Shown piece by piece: positions 14,708 to 24,004 of a DNA stretch of 64,000 nt. The translations under genes were made by a program, and so were the position numbers. Position 1 is the stretch's first letter; the number at the start of each line of letters is the position of its first letter. This DNA comes from Microbispora oryzae (lineage in GTDB: Bacteria; Actinomycetota; Actinomycetes; Streptosporangiales; Streptosporangiaceae): positions 248,001 to 312,000 of the forward strand of contig NZ_JAFCNB010000002.1 of the NCBI RefSeq assembly GCF_017896165.1. The letters run 5' to 3'. The notes under the pieces are model-generated. The model ran no database searches. It worked only from the letters and a program-made list of their open reading frames with translations, and was not told the origin of the DNA.

Positions 14708-16321
14708 ATGTACGGCCAGACGGGCGCCTGGCGTGTCCCCGGCTACACCGAGATACGCGAACTCGGGACGGGGGGCGGGGGCAGAGTCGTGCTCGCGCGC
14801 CACGACCCCGACGACCTGCTCGTGGCGATCAAGTACCTGTCCGCCGAGCTGATGGCGGACCTCCACTTCGTCGCCAGGTTCCGGCACGAGGCACGACTGC
14901 TCGCCGCCATGGATCCAAACCCGAACTCCGCCCGCTTCTACGAGTACGTCGAGGTCGCGCAGGGCGCCGCGATCGTCATGGAGCTGATCGACGGCGTCTC
15001 CCTGCGCGCGATGATCCGGTCCGAGGGGCCCACCGGCCCCGAGGCGGCCCTCGCCGTGCTCAAGGGCTCGCTGCTCGGCCTCGCCGCGGCGCACGAGATC
15101 GGCGTGGTCCACCGCGACTACAAGCCCGAGAACGTCATGATCACGGCGGACGGCACCAGCAAGCTGGTGGACTTCGGCATCGCCGCCCAGGCGGGCGAGG
15201 GCGTCCGGGCCGCGGGCACCCCGCCGTACATGGCCCCGGAACAGTGGGAGGGCGGCCAGGCGAGCCCGGCGACCGACGTCTACGCCGCCACCGTCGTCTT
15301 CTTCGAGTGCCTCACCGGCGGCCGCCCCTTCCGGGCGCAGAGCCTCGCCGCGCTGGCCCGCCAGCACCACGCCACCCCTCCGCCGATCGACGAGGTGCCG
15401 CCGCCGCTGCGCGGCCTCATCCAGCGGGGCATGGCCAAGCACCCCGCGGACCGCCCGCGGTCGGCCCAGGCCTTCCTGGAGGAGCTGGAGGCCGTCGCCG
15501 CCGAGGAGTACGGCCCCGCCTGGGAGAACCGCGGACGGCGGCGGCTCGCCGCGCTGGCCGGCCTGCTGCTGCCGTTCTTCCCGCTCACCGACGAGGCCCC
15601 GGAGGTCGGCACCAGCCTCGCGGAGACGCGGCTCGGCGGCCTGCTCGGCCGGGGCCGGGTGAAGGTCGGCCTGACGCTGGTCGCGGCTCTGTGCGTGATC
15701 GGCGCGGGGACGGCGGCCCTGGTCGGCACCATGCGGGGGACGACCCTGCAGGCCGCGGTCGAGTCGCCGACGCCGGTGGCCGTCGAGCCGGTCACGACCG
15801 ACCCCGATCCGGCCCTCGACGACGACGCCACGCCGCCGGACGACGCCTCCCCCACGCCGCCGGAGGCGTCTCCGGTCAAGAGCCCGGCGCACACGCCCGC
15901 CGCCACCCAGGCGCCGCCGGCCCCGCCCACCGTCCGGCCGACTCAGCAGCCCACGCGGAAGCCGAGCCCGAAGCCGACGAAGAAGCCGACATCCCGGCCG
16001 ACCACCAGGCCCACGCGGAAGCCGACGCCGAGCCCGGCCTCCTCGCCCGAGCCCACCGTCACGGCCGACCTCCCGGGTGGCGACGCGCCCAAGCCCACGC
16101 CGGCCGCGACGACCTCCCGTCCCACCCCGTCCACGCCGCCGGCCTCCTCTCCTCCGCCCACGTCGCCCTCGCCTCCGCCGGTTCCACGCCTGGTCGGCGC
16201 CTCGCCGTCCACCGACGTGCCCTCGGGTACGACGCTCGCCGCCGCCCTGGTGACGACCGGCCTCGTTCCCGCCACACTTGCCGTGAAGACGAAGCGCGGA
16301 AGGCAGCGGAGGCGGCGGTAG
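14708..16321 (+). CDS. Transmembrane serine/threonine protein kinase (PknB type)
   Basis: A 537-residue protein. The kinase domain (about residues 12-265) has a glycine loop GTGGGGRV, the ATP-binding Lys in VAIKYL, HRDYKPEN at 135-142 with the catalytic Asp137, DFG at 155-157 and the APE motif (MAPEQ). A membrane span lies near 318-340. The remaining extracellular part is a Thr/Pro/Lys-rich, wall-spanning region without a folded sensor domain. It phosphorylates Ser/Thr in the cytosol in response to envelope cues, as usual for this family. Only 13 bp separate it from the pseudokinase gene, and the DUF2510 and oligoribonuclease genes follow at 19 and 21 bp, so all four are probably one transcript. 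Confidence 0.9.
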   Translation: MYGQTGAWRVPGYTEIRELGTGGGGRVVLARHDPDDLLVAIKYLSAELMADLHFVARFRHEARLLAAMDPNPNSARFYEYVEVAQGAAIVMELIDGVSLRAMIRSEGPTGPEAALAVLKGSLLGLAAAHEIGVVHRDYKPENVMITADGTSKLVDFGIAAQAGEGVRAAGTPPYMAPEQWEGGQASPATDVYAATVVFFECLTGGRPFRAQSLAALARQHHATPPPIDEVPPPLRGLIQRGMAKHPADRPRSAQAFLEELEAVAAEEYGPAWENRGRRRLAALAGLLLPFFPLTDEAPEVGTSLAETRLGGLLGRGRVKVGLTLVAALCVIGAGTAALVGTMRGTTLQAAVESPTPVAVEPVTTDPDPALDDDATPPDDASPTPPEASPVKSPAHTPAATQAPPAPPTVRPTQQPTRKPSPKPTKKPTSRPTTRPTRKPTPSPASSPEPTVTADLPGGDAPKPTPAATTSRPTPSTPPASSPPPTSPSPPPVPRLVGASPSTDVPSGTTLAAALVTTGLVPATLAVKTKRGRQRRRR

Positions 16322-16334
16322 ATGGATGCGGTAG

Positions 16335-17813
16335 ATGGATGACGGCGCGGTGGTCGCGGGGCATCGGCTCACCGGCCGGGCCCGCACGAGCGAGATCGGC
16401 ACATGGTTCGACGCGGTCTCGCCCACGGGGACGCCTTCGGCGGTCCTGCGGTTCGAGCAGGAGGCCCTGACCTCTCAGCGGGCACGGGACGGGCTGGTCG
16501 CGGCGGTCACCGCCGACCGGCGCCTGTGGTCGTCGGGGCTGACCGGCATCCTTCCGGTGGCCGACCTGGTGGCCGCCCGGGACGAGATCTACCTGATCGC
16601 CGGACGCCGGGCGACGCCGACTCTGGCCGACCTGCTCGCGGGACACGCGGCGCTCGACCCGGGGGGCGCGGCGACGATCCTCGTGGAGACCGCCCAGACC
16701 CTGCTCGCCGTCCACGGGGCCGGGCTCTCCCACGGCTCCCTGCATCCGGGCACCGTCGTGATCGGTGACGACGGGTCCGCGCTGCTCGCCGAACGCGGGC
16801 TGGCCGACGCGCTGCGCGGAGCCCCCGCCTCGGCGGAGCGCGACGTCGCCGCGTGGGTCGCCCTGGCCAGGGTGTTCACCGGTGGCCGGGCGGGCGGGAA
16901 CGCGGAGCTGTTACTCGAACGGGCGGCCGCCGCGGCGGCCGCGCACGGCCTCGGCGCGGCCCGCGACACCCTGCTCGCCGGCCGCGACGCGCTGCCCCCC
17001 GGATTCTCCACGCGGGAACGCCTCGCGCGAACCGTCCAGGCATGGGACGCCTCGGCGCCTCTCTCCCCGCCTGGCTCGCCTGCCTTTCCTCCTGCCGGCG
17101 CCCCCAGTGGATCACTCGGCGGATCACTCGGCGGATCACTCAGTGGAGCCCCCGGGGAGGCGGTGACGCTGCTCGACGTCACCGGGCACGGCGCGGCCGG
17201 GGCTGTGAGCCCTGGCGGTGCTGTGAGCCCTGCCGGGGCGGGGCTGGGTGCCGGCGCGGCGGCCGTGGCTCCGCAGGGCGACGAGGTGATGATGCGGTTC
17301 GGCCCGGGCGTGCCCACGGAGACGACGGCGGCGCAGATCTGGCGCTCCGGCCGGACGGCGTCCACCCTGCAGGGCCAGCCCGGCACCGGCAAGCCCGCCC
17401 GGCGACGGCGGGGCCGGACGGCCTGGGCGGGCACCGTACTGCTGGCGATGCTCATCGCGCTGGTGATCCTCTGGCTGCGCCAGTCGCCTCCCGACGAGAT
17501 CGCGGTGAGCGCGGTCGACGTCAAGGGGCCGAAGAAGACCGTGCGCTGCGACGGCACCGCCGACTTCGTCGGACGGGTCACCACCAACGGCCAGGCGGGG
17601 ACCGTCCGCTACGTCTGGCACACCAGTGACGGCCACGCGAGGCCCGAGGAGGAGCAGCGGGTCGCCTCCGGCTCGACGACGACCGACCTGCCCCTGCACT
17701 GGAACGTGAACGGTCCCGGCTCCTTCAAGGGGACGGCGACCTTACGCGTCCTGTCCCCCACTCCCTCGGGCAAACCAATGCAGGACAAAGCAAGTTTCGC
17801 CTACAAATGCTGA
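16335..17813 (+). CDS. Membrane-anchored pseudokinase-like protein with extracellular Ig-like domain
   Basis: The 492-residue protein has a kinase-like N-terminal fold (about residues 1-235) that has lost the catalytic residues: the HRD position reads HGSLHPGT near residue 132 and the DFG position reads AERG. The early part keeps a lysine-poor beta region (SAVLRFEQEAL). A Gly/Ser linker with 12-bp-encoded repeats follows, then one membrane span (about 358-378) and an extracellular beta-sandwich with two cysteines (VRCDGT...YKC). Pseudokinases of this kind act as scaffolds or phospho-substrates, as MviN-associated ones do in mycobacteria. It sits 13 bp after the active kinase, the obvious partner. 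Two in-frame TTA codons occur (16911, 17742). Confidence 0.7.
   Translation: MDDGAVVAGHRLTGRARTSEIGTWFDAVSPTGTPSAVLRFEQEALTSQRARDGLVAAVTADRRLWSSGLTGILPVADLVAARDEIYLIAGRRATPTLADLLAGHAALDPGGAATILVETAQTLLAVHGAGLSHGSLHPGTVVIGDDGSALLAERGLADALRGAPASAERDVAAWVALARVFTGGRAGGNAELLLERAAAAAAAHGLGAARDTLLAGRDALPPGFSTRERLARTVQAWDASAPLSPPGSPAFPPAGAPSGSLGGSLGGSLSGAPGEAVTLLDVTGHGAAGAVSPGGAVSPAGAGLGAGAAAVAPQGDEVMMRFGPGVPTETTAAQIWRSGRTASTLQGQPGTGKPARRRRGRTAWAGTVLLAMLIALVILWLRQSPPDEIAVSAVDVKGPKKTVRCDGTADFVGRVTTNGQAGTVRYVWHTSDGHARPEEEQRVASGSTTTDLPLHWNVNGPGSFKGTATLRVLSPTPSGKPMQDKASFAYKC
17109..17144 (+). repeat. 12-bp in-frame tandem repeat (3 copies)
   Basis: GGATCACTCGGC repeated three times (last copy altered at the end) encodes GSLG repeats in the pseudokinase linker. 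Confidence 0.85.
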
Positions 17814-17832
17814 TTTCATTAGTCTGGCGGGC

Positions 17833-18996
17833 ATGACGACGACCCCCGCCGGCTGGTACCCGGATCCGTACGGCTCACCTCTGCTGCGGTGGTGGGACGG
17901 CACACAGTGGACGGACGCCACGCACGCTCCCGCGCAGCAGCCCACGGAGCCTCCCCTGCAGGCGCGGCCGGCCCAGCCTGTGCCCGCGTCGCCGCAGCTC
18001 ACGCAGGCTCCCCCGATCTCCCAGACCGCCCATCAGACGGCTCAGCAGACGGCCCAGCAGACGTATCCGCAGGCCTATCCGCAGAGCAGCCCCCAGGGCG
18101 GTCCGCAGGGCTACCAGGAGGGCTATCAGCAGGGCTACCAGCAGCCCGGTGCCGGTGGGCCTCCCGCGTGGGGGGGCGGTCCGCCCTGGAACCAGCCGGG
18201 GCACACGCGGCAACTGCCCGTGCCCGATTACGGCTCCCCGCGGCAGACGTCGCCGTGGCCCTGGGTGATCGGGGCGGCGGCGGTGGCGGTCGTCCTCACA
18301 CTCGTGGTCGGTGGTTTCGTGGTGTTTTTCAACACCCGCACCGATTCGTCCCTCGGCAACGGGCCCGTGGCGGCCGGCCCGGGTCCGCAACAGGACTCGA
18401 CCGTTCCCCCGCAGCCCAGTCAGCCGGCGCTCCCCCCGCTGCCGCAGCCGGCAGGCGGACGGATCAGCGACTCCGTCACCGGCCTGTCGTACGCCTTCCC
18501 CGGCGACTCGTGGCAGGTGCCGAAGTCTGCGGAGGTCGACGCCCCGGGCAACCCGGCGTCGTTCCTCTGGACCAGCTTCTGCCAGGCGCTGTCCCAGCAG
18601 AACTACGACGGCCAGGGCGGCGACTGGGTGGCGTCGCTCGCCACGGCCGAGCTCCCGCAGCTGTTCCCCTACGGCGGGTCCGGCGACCTGGAGAAGACGG
18701 CCGGCACACTGCTCGGCACCTACGAACAGCAGTTCTACAGCCCTCCGCACAAGCGGAAGATCCTGCGCAACGCGGCGATGAAGGTGGGCGACCGCCAGGC
18801 GTGGGTGCTGGAGTATCAGATGGACTTCACGGAGATCGCGAAGACCAGGGACTGGAAGTGGAAGACCGAGAAGGGGGCGTTCGTCGTGGTTGACCGGGGT
18901 GCCCAGCTCCGTCCGGCCGTGTTGTACGTCTCTATTCCGGACAATCTGGACCAGTCCGTGCTCAAGCACACGCTGGACTCGCTCGAAGCCCGGTGA
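17833..18996 (+). CDS. DUF2510 domain membrane protein
   Basis: The protein has 387 residues. It opens with the DUF2510 motif AGWYPDPYGSPLLRWWDGTQWT (first 30 residues), then a long Gln/Pro/Gly-rich cytosolic stretch with AQQT and GYQQ repeats, one membrane span near residues 143-166, and an extracellular domain of about 190 residues (SDSVTGLSYAFPGDSWQVP to the end). The outer domain is not assigned to a known family. DUF2510 is a small Trp-rich module found in actinobacterial membrane proteins. Its place directly after the kinase and pseudokinase suggests it is part of the same envelope-sensing complex or a substrate. Confidence 0.7.
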   Translation: MTTTPAGWYPDPYGSPLLRWWDGTQWTDATHAPAQQPTEPPLQARPAQPVPASPQLTQAPPISQTAHQTAQQTAQQTYPQAYPQSSPQGGPQGYQEGYQQGYQQPGAGGPPAWGGGPPWNQPGHTRQLPVPDYGSPRQTSPWPWVIGAAAVAVVLTLVVGGFVVFFNTRTDSSLGNGPVAAGPGPQQDSTVPPQPSQPALPPLPQPAGGRISDSVTGLSYAFPGDSWQVPKSAEVDAPGNPASFLWTSFCQALSQQNYDGQGGDWVASLATAELPQLFPYGGSGDLEKTAGTLLGTYEQQFYSPPHKRKILRNAAMKVGDRQAWVLEYQMDFTEIAKTRDWKWKTEKGAFVVVDRGAQLRPAVLYVSIPDNLDQSVLKHTLDSLEAR

Positions 18997-19017
18997 GCGC
19001 GCCACTACGCTTAAGCC

Positions 19018-19614
19018 ATGACTGACCCGCTGGTCTGGATCGACTGTGAGATGACCGGGCTCGACCTCGGCCGTGACGCGCTCGTCGAGGTGGCCTGCAT
19101 CGTCACCGACGGCGAGCTGAACCAGCTGGACGAGGGCGTCGACATCGTGATCAAGCCCCCGGCCGAGACGCTTGAGCAGATGTCCGAGGTGGTGCGGCAT
19201 ATGCACACCGCCTCCGGACTGCTGGACGCGCTCGCGACGGGGGTGACGCTCGCCGAGGCCGAGGCGAGGGTGCTCGAGTACATCCGCTCGCACGTGCCGG
19301 AGCCCAAGAAGGCCCCGCTGTGCGGCAACTCGATCGCCACCGACCGCTCGTTCATCGCCCGCGACATGCCGCTCGTCGACACCTTCCTGCACTACCGGAT
19401 GATCGACGTATCGTCCGTGAAGGAACTGGCCCGCCGGTGGTACCCCCGGGCGTACTTCGCCTCGCCGGAGAAGCAGGGAGGGCACCGGGCGCTCGCGGAC
19501 ATCACCGAGAGCATCCGGGAGTTGCGCTACTACCGGGCCGCCGTCTTCGTGCCGCAGCCCGGCCCCGACTCGGCCACCGCACGGGAGGTCGCGGAGTCGG
19601 TCTCCGGATCCTGA
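19018..19614 (+). CDS. orn: Oligoribonuclease
   Basis: A 198-residue DEDDh exonuclease, full length for the family. The first motif is [10 protein letters not shown] (Asp9, Glu11), a later Asp lies in [10 protein letters not shown], and the last motif is HRALADI with the catalytic His. The enzyme degrades 2-5 nt RNAs and the dinucleotide pGpG from cyclic-di-GMP breakdown to mononucleotides in the cytosol. ATG 19018 is the start. It follows the DUF2510 gene by 21 bp and precedes tRNA-His, an arrangement common in actinomycetes. Confidence 0.95.
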   Translation: MTDPLVWIDCEMTGLDLGRDALVEVACIVTDGELNQLDEGVDIVIKPPAETLEQMSEVVRHMHTASGLLDALATGVTLAEAEARVLEYIRSHVPEPKKAPLCGNSIATDRSFIARDMPLVDTFLHYRMIDVSSVKELARRWYPRAYFASPEKQGGHRALADITESIRELRYYRAAVFVPQPGPDSATAREVAESVSGS

Positions 19615-19690
19615 TCCCCGGTGGCGAGGGAGGCGCGGTCGACTCAGAAAAGCCGCTACACTTCTCTCGTACGCCGCGAACGGCGGACAT

Positions 19691-19767
19691 GGTGGGTGTA
19701 GCTCAGCTGGCAGAGCGCCAGGTTGTGGTCCTGGATGTCGTGGGTTCAAGTCCCATCACTCACCCCA
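19691..19767 (+). tRNA. tRNA-His (GTG)
   Basis: A complete cloverleaf: acceptor 19692-19698 with 19757-19763 (one G-U), D arm, anticodon GTG at 19725-19727, T arm GTGGG-TTCAAGT-CCCAT. The extra G at -1 (19691) opposite C73, specific to tRNA-His, is encoded, and CCA is encoded at 19765-19767. Confidence 0.95.
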
Positions 19768-19770
19768 GGT

Positions 19771-19820
19771 GGAAACGCCGGAGGCCCGGCCGAGAGATCG
19801 GCCGGGCCTCCGGCGTTTCC
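19771..19820 (+). terminator. Strong hairpin after tRNA-His
   Basis: A perfect 22-bp stem (19771-19792 with 19799-19820) closes a 6-nt loop AGAGAT immediately after the tRNA CCA end. The extent and position indicate the terminator of the tRNA transcript. Confidence 0.85.
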
Positions 19821-19963
19821 GGACGTTCCAGCCACACCCTTAGGCCCCGCCCTATCCCGGCACCTTCCTCGCCCTCTTCCCGCCCCCCGCCTGCCACTCG
19901 TCGGACGTATTTCGACCGTTCACCGCAGTTGACGATGCACGTCACTCACATTCGCCCCAAAGG

Positions 19964-19992
19964 TTGACACGGCGGGTTATGCTCGCTGTCTA
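19964..19992 (+). promoter_or_regulatory. Probable promoter of the LuxR-type gene
   Basis: TTGACA (19964-19969) is followed after 17 bp by TGTCTA (19987-19992), about 50 bp before the start codon. The -35 is consensus, the -10 weak. Confidence 0.45.
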
Positions 19993-20041
19993 CCGCCGCG
20001 CGGGGGCCTCGGCGATCTCTGACGTCTTCGACGGAGGCCGG

Positions 20042-20287
20042 ATGAGAGTCGACGACCGCACCGGAACGCGTTTGAGCAAGCGGGAGACCGAGGTCATGGA
20101 GCTGATCGCCTGCGGTCACTCGAACGGCGAGATCGCCCAGCGTCTCTTCCTGAGCGAGAAGACCGTGAAAAACCACGTGAACCGCATCTACGCGAAGCTG
20201 GGTGTGGAATCACGCGTCACCGCCATCCGCCACTGGCTGGACCGAGCGGAGAACGGTGCCGCGGAGGGGCGGTCAGACCCGGCATAG
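20042..20287 (+). CDS. Single-domain LuxR/GerE-type regulator
   Basis: An 81-residue protein consisting almost only of a LuxR-type helix-turn-helix ([20 protein letters not shown], then [20 protein letters not shown]). There is no receiver or ligand domain. ATG 20042 is preferred since it has GGAGG four bases upstream and sits behind a plausible promoter. Such stand-alone domains resemble WhiE/GerE-type developmental regulators. The last 15 bp overlap the 3' end of the lysine aminotransferase gene on the opposite strand. Targets cannot be deduced. Confidence 0.8.
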   Translation: MRVDDRTGTRLSKRETEVMELIACGHSNGEIAQRLFLSEKTVKNHVNRIYAKLGVESRVTAIRHWLDRAENGAAEGRSDPA

Positions 20288-21547
20288 GGCGTCCCGGAGA
20301 CCGGCGAGGCCATACTCGAGTTCGTCGGGGTGGACCGACAGGGCGGGCCGCAGCCGGACCGACCGCTCGCCGCAGGGCAGCACCAGGATCCCGTGGTTCT
20401 CCCGGAGACGGGTCACGAGCCCGGCCGGGTCGGGGACGTCGAACGCGCACATCAGGCCGCGACCGCGGGCGCACGCCACCAGGCCGTCGGCCTCCAGTGC
20501 CTGGAGGGCGCCGAGCAGTTTCTCCCCCAGGATGCCCGCCCGTGGGATCAGACCGTCCCGTTCGATGATCTCCAGTAGCCGCCGGGACCGGACCATGTCC
20601 ACCAGGCCCCCGCCCCACGTCGAGTTGATCCTGCCGCTCACCGTGAAGACGTTGTCGGGCATCAGGTCGACCCTGCGGCCCGCCATGATGCCGCCGACCT
20701 GCACCTTCTTCCCGAACGCCACGATGTCGGGCGCCAGGCCGAGCTGCTGGTAGGCCCACGGCGTGCCGGTCAGGCCGACCCCCGTCTGGACCTCGTCCAT
20801 GACGAACAGGGCGTCGTACTCGTGGCACAGCGCCTGCATGGCCTGGAGGAACTCGGGTCGCATGTGGTTGTCGCCGCCCTCCCCCTGGATGGGTTCGGCG
20901 ATGAAGCACGCGATGTCGTGCCGGAACCTCCCGAACGCCTCTCGCGCCTGGGCCAGCGCGCGTTCCTCGGCCCGCTCCACGTCGCCGAAGTGGACGGCCG
21001 GGACGTCGATCCTGGGCCAGCCGAACTTGGGGAACCGGTCCGTCTTCACCGGGTCGGTATTGGTGAGCGACAACGTGTAGCCACTGCGGCCGTGGAAGGC
21101 GCGGGTCAGGTGGAGGACGCGCGTGCCGAGACCGGGATGGCGGCCGTGCGCCTCGTTCCATCGGCTCTTCCAGTCGAAGGCGCACTTGAGCGCGTTCTCC
21201 ACGGCGAGCGCCCCGCCCTCGACGAAGAACAGGTGCGGCAACGCGGGGTCGCCGAGCACCCGCTGGAACGTCTCGACGAACTCGGCGAAGTGGACCGTGT
21301 AGATGTCGGAGTTGGCCGGCTTGTTGGCCGCCACCCGCCCCAGCAGCGCCATGAACTCGGGGTCGTCGGCGAACGGGTTGAGGCCGAGGGGGGAGGACGC
21401 GAAGAACGTGTAGAAGTCGAGGTAGCGCCGGCCGTCCCGCATGTCGACCACCCAGGAGCCCGCGCTCCGGTCGAGATCGAGCACCAGCCGGTAGCCGTCG
21501 ACGAGCAGATGCCGTGCGAGGGCGTCGTGCACAGCGCTGGGGTTCAT
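20273..21547 (-). CDS. lat: L-lysine 6-transaminase
   Basis: A 424-residue class III aminotransferase dependent on PLP, close in build to Lat of actinomycetes (EC 2.6.1.36). Family-specific strings include [40 protein letters not shown] and [13 protein letters not shown]; the PLP lysine is in [11 protein letters not shown] and the cofactor Asp in FVMDEVQTG. It converts L-lysine and 2-oxoglutarate to 1-piperideine 6-carboxylate and glutamate. In beta-lactam producers this is the first step to aminoadipate for cephamycin, but no ACV synthetase or isopenicillin N synthase is present here, so lysine catabolism is the likelier role. It stands alone. Confidence 0.9.
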   Translation of the reverse strand: MNPSAVHDALARHLLVDGYRLVLDLDRSAGSWVVDMRDGRRYLDFYTFFASSPLGLNPFADDPEFMALLGRVAANKPANSDIYTVHFAEFVETFQRVLGDPALPHLFFVEGGALAVENALKCAFDWKSRWNEAHGRHPGLGTRVLHLTRAFHGRSGYTLSLTNTDPVKTDRFPKFGWPRIDVPAVHFGDVERAEERALAQAREAFGRFRHDIACFIAEPIQGEGGDNHMRPEFLQAMQALCHEYDALFVMDEVQTGVGLTGTPWAYQQLGLAPDIVAFGKKVQVGGIMAGRRVDLMPDNVFTVSGRINSTWGGGLVDMVRSRRLLEIIERDGLIPRAGILGEKLLGALQALEADGLVACARGRGLMCAFDVPDPAGLVTRLRENHGILVLPCGERSVRLRPALSVHPDELEYGLAGLRDALCRV

Positions 21548-21644
21548 GTCGCCTCCGCGTCACGCCGGGAACAACACAATTCCCTCACAGGTCGGGGTTG
21601 TTGTGAATAGTTTCCGGTCCATTCCCGATATCGACGAACATATT

Positions 21645-22223
21645 TCAGACCGAATGGGCAGGTCCCGCCGCTCCCGCCCGGTGCCCGCCGCGGAGCCGGA
21701 AGGCCAGGACGAGCAGCGAGACGCCGATGGCGACGGCCGACAGGCCGATCAGCCACACGACCGCGAGCGCGCCCGTGGCCGGCCAGACGAAGAGCAGGAG
21801 CCCGAACACCACGGAGACCACCCCGTTGAGGGCGAGCACCCACTCGCCCTCGATCCGCCGCCGGAGCCCCACGGCGGCGACGATCTCCACGATGCCGGTG
21901 ACCACGAACCAGAACGCGATCACCAGCAGCAGCGCCAGCGCCGTGATCCCCGGCCAGAGGAAGGCGATGAGGCCCACGAGGAGGCTGATCAGCCCGGAGA
22001 CGCCGATCCACGCCCGTGACCTACCGGTGTGCCCGCGGGCGGCCTGCATCAGGGTGACCACGCCGTTCACCACCGCGTACGCCGCGAAGACGAGCACGAG
22101 CGCCAGAAGGGTGATGCCCGGCCAGACCAGCGCGATCAGCCCGAACAGGATCGCCAGCACGCCCCGCAGGGCCGGCGCCCACCAGTGCGCGGCCATCAGC
22201 TGATGCGGCACCATGTGTTGCAT
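21645..22223 (-). CDS. HdeD-like membrane protein (DUF308)
   Basis: A 192-residue protein with six membrane segments forming three repeats of DUF308, each with a WPG turn (LIALVWPGITLLALVLV, LIAFLWPGITALALLLV, GLLLFVWPATGALAVVW). HdeD of E. coli protects against acid at high cell density; the function in actinobacteria is not known. ATG 22223 (MQHMVPHQL) has a strong GGAGGGGG ribosome site, and is preferred to further upstream starts. It lies downstream of the penicillin-binding protein gene on the same strand with a 163-bp gap. Confidence 0.8.
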   Translation of the reverse strand: MQHMVPHQLMAAHWWAPALRGVLAILFGLIALVWPGITLLALVLVFAAYAVVNGVVTLMQAARGHTGRSRAWIGVSGLISLLVGLIAFLWPGITALALLLVIAFWFVVTGIVEIVAAVGLRRRIEGEWVLALNGVVSVVFGLLLFVWPATGALAVVWLIGLSAVAIGVSLLVLAFRLRGGHRAGAAGPAHSV

Positions 22224-22386
22224 TGACCCCCTCCTCCCGCTCCTCCCGTGTGATGGGTTCTTTTCCACATCCGGGTGGCCGGGAGAGCGGAGTTGGGTCA
22301 AGAAAGCCCACCTGACCGGCGAGCCTGGTTCAGCTCACGGGCTCACGGTGGGTTCACCGCGGGCCCACAGCAGGCCCACAGCAGGC

Positions 22387-23973
22387 TCACAGCGCGCGCA
22401 GGAAGCGGGCGGCGATCGGGACGGCGGCCGCGCGGCCCGTGCCTCCGCCCTCCACGAACACCGCGAAGGCCACGTCGTTCCGGTAGCCGATGAACCACGC
22501 GTGGTCCGGCCTGCCCCCGCCCACCTCGGCCGTGCCGGTCTTGCCCGCCACGTCGTCGGGGAGTCCGGCGCCGGCGGCGGTGCCGTCCGAGGTGACCGCG
22601 CGCATGAGGGACCTGAGCCCGTCGGCCACCCCGGCGGGCAGCGGGGTGGCGTCCCCGCCGCCGGGCTGGCCGTGCAGCAGGAACGGCTGCCGCCACTGCC
22701 CGCTCTCGACCGCCGCGGCGACGAGCGCCATGCACAGGGGGCTCGCCTCCACCGTTCCCTGGCCGAAGGAGTCCTCAGCGAGCGCGTCCGGGTTCTCCGG
22801 CGGGCGCATGCTGCCGCAGGTGGCGCTCACCCCCGGGTCGAGCGATGCGCCGAAGCCGAACGTCCGGGCCTGCGCCACCAGGGTGTCCGCGGTCAGCCGC
22901 TCCACGGCGAGCCGGGCGAACGAGGTGTTGCACGAGTAGGCGAACGCCTGCCGCAGCGACACCGTGCCGTGGCCCTCCTCCTGATAGTTGCGGATGAGCT
23001 CGTGCTGGGGGATCCGGTAGGTCGGCGGGCAGTCGACCGTGTCGTCCGGGCTGAGACCGGCTCCGAGCAGCGCCGCGGCCGTGACCGTCTTGAACGTCGA
23101 GCCGGGCGGGAACGTCGCCTGGAACGCCCTCCGGCTGCCCAGCCGGTCGGCCACGGCCAGGATCTCTCCGGTCGACGACCGTACGGCGACCACGGCCGCG
23201 CCGCCCTGCACGCCGTCGAGGGCCCGGGCCGCCGCCGCCTGGACGGGCCACTCGATCGTCGTCTTCGTGCCGTCGGAGACCCGCGGATGGAACGCGAACA
23301 GTTCCCTGGCCGTCTGGCTGGGATTGATGAGGCGGATCGACCACGAGACCACCGTGCCGTCCGCGCCGCCCCCGGGCAGGGCGGCGAGATAGTCGTCCGC
23401 GTCGCTGTCCTGTGGGAACCTCCGCCCGTCCGCGGTGACGAACGCGGCCCGCACATCCGCCGACGACGTCCGCTCGACGGTGCCGCCCTCCTGCAGGTCG
23501 GGATGCAGGACGGCAGGAGTCCACAGCACCTTCCAGGTCAGGTCGCGGACGGCCAGGTGCAACGTGGAGTCATACGTCCAGGTGCCGGCCTCCTGCTCCC
23601 CCCTGGTCTGGGTGAACGTCACCTCGGCCGTGTCGTCCCCCGTCTTCTTCGTCTCCCCCGGCGTCAGCCGTAACGGGGAGGAGAGCAGGGCGTCCTCGAA
23701 CTGCTCGTGCTGGTCGGCGAAGTCGTTCGGCGGGTCGTCCACCAGCTCGCGCATGGCCTCGAAGTCGTGGTCGGCCCAGGCGCGCAGGTAGGCCTTCGCC
23801 GTCTCCTCCGGGGAGCCCTCGACCGTGAGCTCCAGCGTCCGGGTGGGGGACGGACGGGCGGGCTCCGCGAAGGTGGTCACGGGTTCGCCCGCGGTCGCGA
23901 TGAGACCGACCACACCTACGGCGAAGATAGTGGCGGCGACCGCGAGGAGGGCGAGCAGAGCCCGATTCCGCAT
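22387..23973 (-). CDS. Penicillin-binding protein (class B-like transpeptidase with MecA_N-type domain)
   Basis: A 528-residue protein with a signal anchor (about residues 5-28), an NTF2-like MecA_N domain (about 50-155, EETAKAYLRAWADHDFEAM), a divergent dimerisation region and a C-terminal transpeptidase. The active-site motifs are STFK near 292, SCN near 347 and KTGT near 465, so the enzyme should be active in cross-linking peptidoglycan outside the membrane. The MecA_N domain is known from low-affinity beta-lactam-tolerant PBPs, though resistance cannot be inferred from it. It is divergent from the spermidine-synthase-like gene with 31 bp between starts. Confidence 0.9.
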   Translation of the reverse strand: MRNRALLALLAVAATIFAVGVVGLIATAGEPVTTFAEPARPSPTRTLELTVEGSPEETAKAYLRAWADHDFEAMRELVDDPPNDFADQHEQFEDALLSSPLRLTPGETKKTGDDTAEVTFTQTRGEQEAGTWTYDSTLHLAVRDLTWKVLWTPAVLHPDLQEGGTVERTSSADVRAAFVTADGRRFPQDSDADDYLAALPGGGADGTVVSWSIRLINPSQTARELFAFHPRVSDGTKTTIEWPVQAAAARALDGVQGGAAVVAVRSSTGEILAVADRLGSRRAFQATFPPGSTFKTVTAAALLGAGLSPDDTVDCPPTYRIPQHELIRNYQEEGHGTVSLRQAFAYSCNTSFARLAVERLTADTLVAQARTFGFGASLDPGVSATCGSMRPPENPDALAEDSFGQGTVEASPLCMALVAAAVESGQWRQPFLLHGQPGGGDATPLPAGVADGLRSLMRAVTSDGTAAGAGLPDDVAGKTGTAEVGGGRPDHAWFIGYRNDVAFAVFVEGGGTGRAAAVPIAARFLRAL

Positions 23974-24004
23974 ACGGTTCTCATATCACGCGAAGGGAGA
24001 CAAG

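Noticed and set aside
20273..23973. Lysine 6-aminotransferase near a penicillin-binding protein, reminiscent of a beta-lactam cluster
   Set aside because: No ACV synthetase, isopenicillin N synthase, beta-lactamase or epimerase is present, and the intervening HdeD-like gene is unrelated. Lysine catabolism explains the aminotransferase.
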